Assembly (NCBI RefSeq): GCF_943912325.1
Contig: NZ_CALTTX010000059.1
Span: forward strand, 1-15,518
DNA from: an uncultured Microbacterium sp.
Lineage (GTDB): Bacteria; Actinomycetota; Actinomycetes; Actinomycetales; Microbacteriaceae
DNA length: 15,518 bases
Reading direction: 5' to 3'
Shown here: positions 1 to 5,886 of the stretch, piece by piece
How the letters are laid out: each line of letters opens with the position of its first letter
Position numbering within the stretch: the first letter of the stretch is position 1
Made by a program: the position numbers and the translations under genes
The notes under the pieces: model-generated
Database searches by the model: none
Seen by the model: only the letters and a program-made list of their open reading frames with translations
Told to the model about the DNA's origin: nothing

Positions 1-845
1 TCGTCGAGATCAAGCTTCAACTCACTGAGCGGGCTCTGCGCGCCACCAAGCGCGGTCAGTGTTAGCGCGCTGTCTTCGTCGGCCCACTCCGGTACGCCGT
101 TGTCCATGCGGTGCTCGAGTACCACGCCGTAGAGCGTCTGCTCAACTCCGACGAGCCGGAAACCGTGGTCTCTGGTGGGCGGGGTGATGTGCGGTGAGCC
201 GTCTTCGTCGGCTGGGACGACGAGCGCATCGCCGTCGCGGATCGCGTACTGCGGAAGCAGCATGAACGACTTGAGTGGAGTCCATGTCGAGCAGTCGATG
301 TATCCCAAGTACGCGGCCGTCGAATCTCGCAGCGCAGCGTCCATCGCGCTGACCTGTGTTCGCGACATATTCGTGAGATAGAGGACGTAGTACTGCTCAG
401 TGGCCAATCGAGGAAAGTCGTTCGTGCGGACCAGGTTCTCGTCCAGTTCTTTCCACACCCAACCGGGCGGCGCGTTGAGAATGTCGCCCTGGCTGATCGC
501 AGTCCGCTGAGGCCCGTGGCGCCAGAGCGCCGGCAACCAAGATTTTGAGAGTTCGAAACCATAGTGGTCGCTCCCGGCGGCGGTGGAATCGAAGAGGAAT
601 GCGACCTCCGCATGCGTCGCTCGGGGAGTAAGCGCCCACCGCAGGTCGGCGTACTCCACGCCGCCCTTGACGAGTTCGCGGGTCGTCTCGCGATGCAGCG
701 CACGGATCAGGTCGCCGACGTGTTTGCTGTCAAGGTCGAGCGCTGCCGCACTCGATGAGACGTACACATTCGTGTAGTTGTTCAGCGAGTGAATAGTGAA
801 AGCGGAACTTGTTTTGCCGGTAGGTACATCGGACTCGCTACTCAT
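1..845 (-). CDS. Hypothetical protein, 3' end cut by window edge
   Basis: One minus-strand frame is open from an ATG at 845 to the window edge, giving 281 complete codons and no stop. It begins MSSESDVPTGKTSSAF and ends within ...LSELKLDLDD. The composition is protein-like (balanced hydrophobic, acidic and aromatic residues), unlike the Arg/Ser-rich translations of the other two frames, so this is the real gene. I see no signal peptide, membrane segment or catalytic motif that I recognise. It has many aromatic residues, for example PPGWVWKELDEN near residues 128-139 and TEQYYVLYLTN just after 150, which suggests a compact soluble protein. Ribosome-binding site: a GGGACG or GGAAC purine run lies just upstream and is weak. 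An 11-base palindrome, ACACTGAGTGT (860-870), sits 14 bases before the start and could be an operator. GC content looks lower than in genes to the right, consistent with accessory DNA. Function unknown. Confidence 0.72.
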   Translation of the reverse strand, partial: MSSESDVPTGKTSSAFTIHSLNNYTNVYVSSSAAALDLDSKHVGDLIRALHRETTRELVKGGVEYADLRWALTPRATHAEVAFLFDSTAAGSDHYGFELSKSWLPALWRHGPQRTAISQGDILNAPPGWVWKELDENLVRTNDFPRLATEQYYVLYLTNMSRTQVSAMDAALRDSTAAYLGYIDCSTWTPLKSFMLLPQYAIRDGDALVVPADEDGSPHITPPTRDHGFRLVGVEQTLYGVVLEHRMDNGVPEWADEDSALTLTALGGAQSPLSELKLDLD

Positions 846-859
846 GTTCCGATCGTCCC

Positions 860-870
860 ACACTGAGTGT
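860..870. promoter_or_regulatory. Short perfect palindrome upstream of the edge gene
   Basis: ACACTGAGTGT is a perfect inverted repeat of 5 bases around a central G, placed 14 bases before the start codon of the minus-strand gene at 845. Its position would suit a repressor site. It is short enough to arise by chance, and no promoter hexamers could be fixed beside it. Confidence 0.2.
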
Positions 871-988
871 TCCTCTTGAGGAAGTCGGCTACTCGATCGG
901 AGACGTCGCCTTCTTGCTGTCGCGGCATTGTTATCGACTGCCGCTGGTGCTCCGGATGCGCTCCTGGGTTAACCACAAACCCCTCCTC

Positions 989-1009
989 GGACCGACTGCC
1001 AGTCCGTCC
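989..1009. terminator. Imperfect hairpin after the resolvase-like fragment
   Basis: GGACCGACT (989-997) and AGTCCGTCC (1001-1009) form a 9-bp stem with one mismatch and a 3-base loop. It lies 24 bases beyond the stop of the minus-strand fragment at 1034 and ahead of the gene starting at 845. No T-run follows on either strand, so a Rho-independent terminator role is only a guess. Confidence 0.2.
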
Positions 1010-1033
1010 GTAAGGGTCCAGTGCTCGCTTGGA

Positions 1034-1321
1034 TCACGACAGCGAGTCCTTCGTGTGTGTCCACACCGTCATCCGGTGGATGTCGAACCGTCGGCAGATG
1101 GAGACCACGCTTTCGCCGTTCGCTCGGGCAGTTCTAATAGCGTCCACTTGGCTGTCCGTCAGAGGTGTTCTAGCTCGTCTCCTAGGGTTCGCTACGACTC
1201 TGGGGTCGTCCTCGACGGCATCCTGCGGCTCGTCGCCAACACCGAGTTTCGCCTGCTCCCACGCGGAACCGGGCCGCTCGAACCTCTGCCATGTGTTCGG
1301 TTTGAGTCCACCCGCGTCCAC
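1034..1321 (-). pseudogene. Resolvase/invertase-type C-terminal HTH, probable remnant
   Basis: This frame encodes about 95 residues from a GTG at 1321. Its last 42 residues, starting LTDSQVDAIRTARANGESV and continuing ICRRFDIHRMTVW, match the pattern of the C-terminal DNA-binding helix-turn-helix of serine recombinases (Hin/resolvase family): a Leu-Thr-x-x-Gln opening, a first helix with Ala-Arg-Ala, then a Ser-Ile-x-Arg-Arg-Phe-x-Ile recognition segment. The N-terminal catalytic domain with its serine is absent. The frame is closed upstream by a TGA just inside the neighbouring reductase gene, no ATG lies between, and no good ribosome-binding site precedes the GTG. The simplest reading is the stranded tail of a recombinase gene. 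A stand-alone small HTH protein is the alternative. Family placement is from motif pattern only. Confidence 0.5.
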
Positions 1322-1386
1322 ATTTTCTTGAGTCGCCCGAACGGCTGCGTTACCCTCTGAGAGTCTCCGGAGGAACGAGGATCGTC

Positions 1387-1974
1387 ATGGTTGCCGAGTA
1401 CACCTGGGATGTCTTTTCGACGTTGGACGGTTACGGTTCATACGAGATGCCGGCCGGTAAGAGCGAGTGGGGCGGCTACTGGGGCAAGCAGGGGCCGGAA
1501 CTGCTGGCGCGCAGAGCGGACCTCTTCAGCGTGCAGCAGCGCATGACCTACGGCGCGACCACGTTCCGTGAGGTCGCTCAGTACTTCGGCGAGGGTTCAG
1601 ACCCCAACATCCTCGATGAGTGGAACCGGCGCCTCATTCGCATGCCCGCCACCGTGCTGTCGTCGACGCTGCGCGACTCTCTCGGGTGGCCGGATGTGAC
1701 GATCTAGAACGGTGACGCCGCGCATGTGATCCGTCGGCTGAAGGCTGAGTCCGACGTGCCGCTCCGTTCGCAGGCGAGCCTCTCGCTGAACTGGTCATTG
1801 ATGCGCGCTGGCCTCGTGGATCGAGTTCAGGTCACGGTCTTTCCCGCTATTTCGGGCGAATCGGGGATCAGCCCGATCTTCCAAGGGCTGGGCGATTTCG
1901 ATCTTGATCTTCTCGAGAGTCACACGTTCGATGGCCGCACGATCGAGCTCACCTACCGGCCGCGGGCGCGATAG
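1387..1974 (+). pseudogene. Dihydrofolate reductase family protein, interrupted by TAG
   Basis: The ATG at 1387 follows a strong ribosome-binding site, GGAGGAACGAGG (1369-1380). The frame reads MVAEYTWDVFSTLDGYGSYE and continues in the style of the RibD_C/DHFR-like family: an N-terminal strand and SxDGY motif, a MTYGATTF segment near residue 54, and after the break VPLRSQASLSLNWSLMRAGL and DRVQVTVFPAISGESG. A TAG at 1705-1707 ends the frame after 106 residues, yet the same frame continues without loss to TAG at 1972-1974. Together the two halves give about 194 residues plus the stop, the usual length for the family. One base change (for example from CAG, AAG or GAG) explains the break. As written, the product would lack the C-terminal half of the fold and is unlikely to work. 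It converges with the broken MerR gene, 50 bases apart. The substrate of this family is usually unknown. Confidence 0.85.
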
Positions 1975-2024
1975 ACCAGACTCCAACTCTCGCGCGAAGA
2001 GGGCGCTCGGCAGGCTATGCGGGA

Positions 2025-2370
2025 TCAGGATCCGCGGAGCGTCCGCAGGGCGTCGGTGACGTCGGCTCGAGCGAGCTCGAGTTCGGCGATCTTCGCCTCG
2101 ATCACCTGAAGCTGGTTCTCAAGGGTCGCGGTGCGCTCCGCGTCGTCCTGATGCTCCCAATCGCTCATTTGTGTGCGCATCTGCGTCAGTGAGAAGCCGG
2201 CCGCCCGGCCCGCTCGGATCAACTCGAGGCGGCGCAGCGCTGATCGAGTAGTCGCGGTAGCCGTTGCTGCCGCGGTCGATCTGGCCGGAGCTGAACATGT
2301 CTTCGCGCTCGTAGTAGCGAATCGCCGAGGGGGCGAGCCCCGAGCGTCGAGCGAGTTCTCCGATGCGCAT
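2025..2370 (-). pseudogene. MerR-family transcriptional regulator, frameshifted
   Basis: The ATG at 2370 has a good ribosome-binding site (AGGAGCG). The first frame encodes MRIGELARRSGLAPSAIRYY and EREDMFSSG..., continuing to NGYRDYSISA near residue 45: the winged helix-turn-helix and wing of a MerR regulator. Around 2235-2240 the family reading moves to another frame, LRRLELIRAGRAAGFSLTQM, which runs to TGA at 2025-2027 and includes a C-terminal helical segment (LENQLQVIEAKIAELELA) typical of the antiparallel coiled-coil dimer helix. Between the Tyr of YRDY and the Leu of LRRL, family members have four residues. A loss of two bases restores exactly this spacing; a gain of one base would leave it one short. 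The rejoined protein would be about 115 residues. No cysteine-rich metal site is seen. The palindrome at 2385-2401, directly upstream, is its likely operator. A sequencing error is possible. Confidence 0.85.
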
Positions 2371-2379
2371 GAGCGCTCC

Positions 2380-2410
2380 TTGACTATGAAGTTACTTCAT
2401 ACTTCAGCGT
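2380..2410 (+). promoter_or_regulatory. MerR-type promoter with a perfect 17-base palindrome
   Basis: TATGAAGT-T-ACTTCATA (2385-2401) is a perfect inverted repeat of 8 bases each side of one base. It overlaps a TTGACT -35-like hexamer (2380-2385). With the 19-bp spacer that marks MerR-activated promoters, the -10 position is CAGCGT (2405-2410), a weak hexamer. The site lies between the divergent merR pseudogene and the DUF998 gene, as expected for a MerR regulator controlling its neighbour. The geometry is seen in the sequence; the role is inferred. Confidence 0.6.
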
Positions 2411-3009
2411 CGAAAGCGTCCGCAAAAACCCGCTACGACAAGGACTTTCGTCATGCTCGCCGCTTCTTTCTGACGCGAATCGTCAGCCTCATCGTTGTGC
2501 ACTTCGTGCCGGGCGGAGTCGACCCGGTGCGCGGCACCGTGAGTGATTACGGAGTGGTCGCTGGCGTCGCCTCGTTCGCCGGTGCCGCGGCCTGGATAGC
2601 GCTCGGCGCCGCGGTCCTTCTCGATGCCGCGCTCGGCGCAGCCCGCCTCGGCGTCGCCGCGTGGCTGCTCGTGCTCGGGGTCGTGATCGCCGTGATCCCG
2701 TTCGTGCCGACCGACCTCACCGGCGCCGCGCCGACCGCACGCGGGCGCCTTCACCTGCTGCTCGCCGTCGGCTGGTTCACGATCGCGTACTCGACGATCG
2801 GCCCGCTCGGTCGTCTGCTCGATCCCTCGCATGCCAGCTCCGTGCTCGCCGTCGCCAACACCGTCGCCGGGGTCGCTCTCATCGCCCTTGTCGCGTCGCT
2901 CGTCGTGCCGACCCTGCGCACGCGCACCTTCGGCCTCAGCGAGCGCGTCTTCGTCGCGGTCGTGAGCGTCGCACCGATCGTGTTCGCGTTCGGCGCGCTC
3001 ACCCGCTGA
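2386..3009 (+). CDS. DUF998 family membrane protein, start uncertain
   Basis: The body is a multi-pass membrane protein with DUF998 hallmarks: VDPVRGTVSDYGV (about residues 45-57 from the ATG at 2386), a PFVPTDLTGAAPT loop (105-117), then RGRLH and further hydrophobic helices. I count about six likely membrane segments. The family's role is unknown. The ATG at 2386 gives 207 residues, but it lies inside the palindromic operator and lacks a ribosome-binding site, and the first 30 residues (MKLLHTSASKASAKTRYDKD...) look like translated spacer. The best start signal is the ATG at 2453 with AAGGAC (2440-2445) before it, but that frame stops after six codons (MLAASF, then TGA) and is one frame off the membrane protein. 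A one-base loss near 2470 would explain this, giving MLAASFLTRIVSL... The gene may therefore be broken, or may start at an internal GTG. It ends 20 bases from the convergent ligase gene. Confidence 0.6.
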   Translation: MKLLHTSASKASAKTRYDKDFRHARRFFLTRIVSLIVVHFVPGGVDPVRGTVSDYGVVAGVASFAGAAAWIALGAAVLLDAALGAARLGVAAWLLVLGVVIAVIPFVPTDLTGAAPTARGRLHLLLAVGWFTIAYSTIGPLGRLLDPSHASSVLAVANTVAGVALIALVASLVVPTLRTRTFGLSERVFVAVVSVAPIVFAFGALTR

Positions 3010-3029
3010 GGGGAGCGCGCCGGGGCGCC

Positions 3030-4634
3030 CTAGGCGTTCGCCTTTTCGCGCGCCCGCAGGTCTTTGCGCAGGATCTTGCCCGACGACGACTTCGGGATCT
3101 GCTCGATGAACTCCACGCGCCGCACCTTCTTGTGCGGTGCGACCTGCGAGGCGACGAAATCGATCACGTCTTGCTCGGTCAGTTCTGCACCCGGCTGCAC
3201 GACGACGAATGCCTTCGGAATCTCTTGCTTGTCCTCGTCGTCCACGCCGATCACGGCGGAGTCGGCGATCTGCGGGTGCGACAGCAGCAGCGCTTCGAGT
3301 TCGGCCGGCGCGATCTGGTAGCCCTTGTACTTGATCAGTTCTTTCGCGCGATCGACGATCTGGAACCAGCCGTCTCGGTGGGCAACGGCGACGTCTCCGG
3401 TGTGCAAGAAGCCTTCGGCATCCAATGTCTCCGCCGTTGCATCGGGGCGGTTGAGGTAGCCGAGCATGACGTTCGGACCCTTGACCCATAGCTCGCCCGG
3501 CGCCGTGAAGCCGTCGTCACCGAACTCGGTGATCTCTGCGCCCGAATCGACATCGACGAGCTTGCACACGATGTTCGGCAGGGTCACGCCAATCGAGCTG
3601 ACGGGCATGTCGCCGTCGGCCGGCATCGCGTGCGAGACGGGGCTCAGCTCGCTCATGCCGTATCCCTGCAGCATGCGCGCCTTGAGACGCCGTGCGGCAG
3701 CCTCGCCCGTTTCGCCGTCGAGGGGAGCGGCGCCCGAGAAGATCGTGTGCACGCTCGAGATGTCGAATTGATCGACGATGGGATGCTTCGCCAGCGCGAC
3801 CGCGATCGGGGGAGCGATGAAGATGAACGTGCACTTGTAGTTCTGGATGTTGGTGAGGAACTCGACCAGGTCGAACTTCGGCATCGTTACCAGGCTCGCG
3901 CCCCGCTTGAGCGCGAGGTTCAGCAGCACCGTCATGCCGTAGATGTGGAAGAACGGCAGCACAGCCAGCACGCGGTCTTCGGGGTCGAGGTTGATCAGCG
4001 CCTCGCTCTGAGCGACGTTCGCGATTAGGTTGCGGTGGCTCAGCATGACGCCCTTGGGGTTGCCGGTCGTGCCCGACGAATAGGGCAGCACCGCGACGTG
4101 CGTCGCCGGGTCGAACGACACCTCGGGCAGCGGGTCGCCGCTCGTCAGAAGCTCGCGCAGGTTGGGGTGACCGCCCTCGCCCTCGATTCCCGGTCCATCG
4201 AGCACGACGAGGTGATCCGCCGAAATGCCGACGGCATCGGCCGCGGCCTGCGCCTGGGCGAGGAAGGGCGAGACCGTGAAGAGCCAGGTCGCCGAGGCAT
4301 CCGTCAACTGCTTCTCGATCTCGGCCGCCGTATAGAGCGCGTTGATCGTCGTGACCGTCGCGCCCGCGCGGAGCGCGCCGTGGAAGACCGTCGCGAACGC
4401 CGGGATGTTGGGGCTCAGGAGCCCCACGACCGAGCCGACGCCGACTCCGCGCGCGGCCAGTGCACCCGCGAGCGCGTCGACCTGGGCTTTGAGCGCGCCG
4501 TAGGTCGTCTCGTTGCCGGATGCCGGATCGATCAACGCCACACGGCCGAGAGCCGCCTCGTCGAGCGAAGCGAAGAGGTAGTCGTAGATCGAGACGTTCG
4601 GGATCTCGACGTCGGGGTACGGGCTCTGGAACAC
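3030..4634 (-). CDS. Acyl-CoA synthetase, 4-coumarate-CoA ligase type (ANL superfamily)
   Basis: The product has 534 residues from a GTG at 4634, preceded by GAGGGAG at suitable spacing. It shows the full set of adenylate-forming motifs: the phosphate-binding loop YSSGTTGNPKGVMLSH (185-200), QGYGMSEL (323-330), GELWVKGPNVMLGY (380-393), HTGD (411-414), IVDRAKELIKYKGYQI (426-441, hinge region), and the C-terminal IPKSSSGKILRKDLR with the catalytic lysine at about 520. Enzymes of this group activate a carboxylic acid with ATP to an acyl-adenylate, then transfer it to CoA. The pattern is closest to plant-type 4CL and related actinobacterial ligases, which may act on aromatic or medium- and long-chain acids; the substrate cannot be read here. 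No signal peptide, so cytosolic. It stands alone on its strand, convergent with DUF998 and divergent from ybaK. The length is normal and all motifs are intact. Confidence 0.93.
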   Translation of the reverse strand: MFQSPYPDVEIPNVSIYDYLFASLDEAALGRVALIDPASGNETTYGALKAQVDALAGALAARGVGVGSVVGLLSPNIPAFATVFHGALRAGATVTTINALYTAAEIEKQLTDASATWLFTVSPFLAQAQAAADAVGISADHLVVLDGPGIEGEGGHPNLRELLTSGDPLPEVSFDPATHVAVLPYSSGTTGNPKGVMLSHRNLIANVAQSEALINLDPEDRVLAVLPFFHIYGMTVLLNLALKRGASLVTMPKFDLVEFLTNIQNYKCTFIFIAPPIAVALAKHPIVDQFDISSVHTIFSGAAPLDGETGEAAARRLKARMLQGYGMSELSPVSHAMPADGDMPVSSIGVTLPNIVCKLVDVDSGAEITEFGDDGFTAPGELWVKGPNVMLGYLNRPDATAETLDAEGFLHTGDVAVAHRDGWFQIVDRAKELIKYKGYQIAPAELEALLLSHPQIADSAVIGVDDEDKQEIPKAFVVVQPGAELTEQDVIDFVASQVAPHKKVRRVEFIEQIPKSSSGKILRKDLRAREKANA

Positions 4635-4770
4635 GATGATCTCCCTCGATGATGCGTGCGCGGCTGCGGGGCGCCGATGCCCCGAGTGGACTCCATCATG
4701 CCACTGACTGGCGGGCGTGAGCGCCGCGGTTTCGAGGTTTCTGAGACTCGGTTCCAGAGCGGTGCTTCTC

Positions 4771-4783
4771 TAGAATTGTTCCG
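4771..4783 (+). promoter_or_regulatory. Leaderless promoter for the YbaK-family gene
   Basis: TAGAAT (4771-4776) is a good actinobacterial -10 box and ends six bases before the GTG at 4783, placing transcription start at or next to the start codon. No Shine-Dalgarno sequence lies between. The -35 region (about 4748-4753) has no clear hexamer. This is the usual layout of leaderless genes in actinobacteria. Confidence 0.6.
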
Positions 4784-5262
4784 TGACCGAGCCCGAACTG
4801 TCTCCTCGTAGCCTCATCGTCGCCGAGCGGCTGCAGGCCGCGGGGATCGCGGGCGAGATCGTCGTGTTGCCCGATGCCGCATCGACCGCGAAGCTCGCGG
4901 CCGAAGCACTCGGCGTCGAGGTCGGTCAGATCGCGAACAGCCTCGTCTTCGTCGCCGACGGCGAGCCGCTCTTGGTCATGACGAGCGGCGCCCACCGCGT
5001 CGACCAGAGGGCGCTCGCGTCACGGCTCGGGCTCGAGCGCATCGAGCGGGCGACCCCCGAGTTCGTGCGCGAGGCGACGGGGCAGGTCATCGGCGGGGTA
5101 TCGCCGACGGGTCACCCCGCGCCGCTTCGCACGATCGTCGACGAGGCTCTGGCCGCTTTCGGTGAGCTGTGGGCCGCAGGCGGCACCCCGCACACAGTGT
5201 TCCCGCTGAGCTTCGACGAGCTCGTCGCCCTGACGGGCGGACAGGTCGCGCGCGTCGACTGA
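4783..5262 (+). CDS. YbaK/EbsC family protein (aminoacyl-tRNA deacylase-like)
   Basis: The product has 159 residues, the normal length for a single YbaK domain. Visible family features are the opening helix, a STAKLAAEALGVEVGQIANS segment (34-53), the strands LVFVADGEPLLVMTSGAHRV (54-73), the pocket loop GGVSPTGHP (104-112), and GGTPHTVFPLSFDEL (133-147). Proteins of this superfamily remove wrongly attached amino acids from tRNA (YbaK from Cys-tRNAPro, ProX types from Ala-tRNAPro). The lysine that acts in characterised YbaK proteins aligns, by my reading, with Asn52 in QIANSLVF; other members carry this sequence too, so the exact activity is uncertain. The start was chosen as the GTG because a -10 box sits six bases upstream and no better start follows. 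It converges with the phosphatase gene, 37 bases away. Confidence 0.88.
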   Translation: MTEPELSPRSLIVAERLQAAGIAGEIVVLPDAASTAKLAAEALGVEVGQIANSLVFVADGEPLLVMTSGAHRVDQRALASRLGLERIERATPEFVREATGQVIGGVSPTGHPAPLRTIVDEALAAFGELWAAGGTPHTVFPLSFDELVALTGGQVARVD

Positions 5263-5299
5263 GGGTTCGTTTCGGCGCGCGTTGGCGGGGCCGCGGTGG

Positions 5300-5800
5300 T
5301 CAGCGGCCGGGGGCGGCGAACCACACGGCGGGCGGCAGGGCGTCGATGAGCGACCAGTCGTCGGCATCGGGCCACGCGAAGGCCGCGACGGCGCACGTCG
5401 GCATTTCGCCGATCGGTTCGCCCGGGGCGAGGCTCGAGAGGTCGTAGGCGAGCATCGTGAGGCCCGGATTGTGGGCGACGACGGCGAGCACGTCGGCGTC
5501 GGGATGCCGGGAGGCGACACGCAGCGGAACCTCGGGGCCTGCGCCGTACAACGAGCGATCGAGGTCGACCGGCACGCCCGCGGTGGCCCCGAAGAATTCT
5601 GCTGTCGTGCGCGCGCGGACCGCGGTGCTCGACACGATCCGCTGAAGCGGCGTGCCGGCCGCGTTGAGATGCTCGCGCAAGCGTGCGGCCATGACGGGCG
5701 CGTCGCGCAGACCCCGGGGCGCAAGTTCGCGATCGTGATCGGCGGTTGCGGCGTCGCCCCAGTCGGATTTCGCGTGGCGAATCAGGATGAGCGTTTTCAC
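5300..5800 (-). CDS. SixA-like histidine phosphatase
   Basis: This 166-residue protein begins with MKTLILIRHAKSDW. The RHA triad at 8-10 carries the phosphorylated histidine (His9), and the second active-site histidine is His110 in VVAHNPG (107-113). The segment SSTAVRARTT (57-66) supplies a phosphate-pocket arginine. This compact form of the histidine phosphatase (phosphoglycerate-mutase-like) superfamily matches SixA, which in E. coli removes phosphate from histidine phosphotransfer domains. Many actinobacterial members have no known substrate, so the assignment stops at the fold and likely phosphatase activity. The start is a GTG at 5800 with GAAAGG upstream. It is divergent from the 5-oxoprolinase gene, 86 bases between start codons. 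The protein appears cytosolic, with no membrane segment or signal. Confidence 0.9.
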   Translation of the reverse strand: MKTLILIRHAKSDWGDAATADHDRELAPRGLRDAPVMAARLREHLNAAGTPLQRIVSSTAVRARTTAEFFGATAGVPVDLDRSLYGAGPEVPLRVASRHPDADVLAVVAHNPGLTMLAYDLSSLAPGEPIGEMPTCAVAAFAWPDADDWSLIDALPPAVWFAAPGR

Positions 5801-5886
5801 GGGGGCCTTTCGAGCAGGGCGTGTGCTTCGGATGCGGCACGAGCCGATGCATCCGTATCGTGAACGTATCGGACGAAGGGCGGATC

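Noticed and set aside
62..703. A 213-codon minus-strand frame inside the edge gene
   Set aside because: It is Arg/Ser/Thr-rich and out of frame with the longer protein-like reading from 845.
914..1360. A 148-codon plus-strand frame opposite the resolvase-like fragment
   Set aside because: The translation is unstructured and lacks a ribosome-binding site, while the opposite strand carries a recognisable HTH.
1705..1707. Programmed readthrough or recoding of TAG in the DHFR-family gene
   Set aside because: No stimulatory structure or known recoding context is visible, and a neighbouring gene is also broken; simple mutation is more likely.
1966..1995. GCGCGA/TCGCGC stem as a shared terminator between the DHFR and merR remnants
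   Set aside because: Only six pairs with an 18-base loop and no T-run.
5821..5886. N-terminal extension of the PxpBC fusion from ATG 5821
   Set aside because: The added 22 residues (MCFGCGTSRCIRI...) do not resemble the family, and ATG 5887 has a ribosome-binding site.
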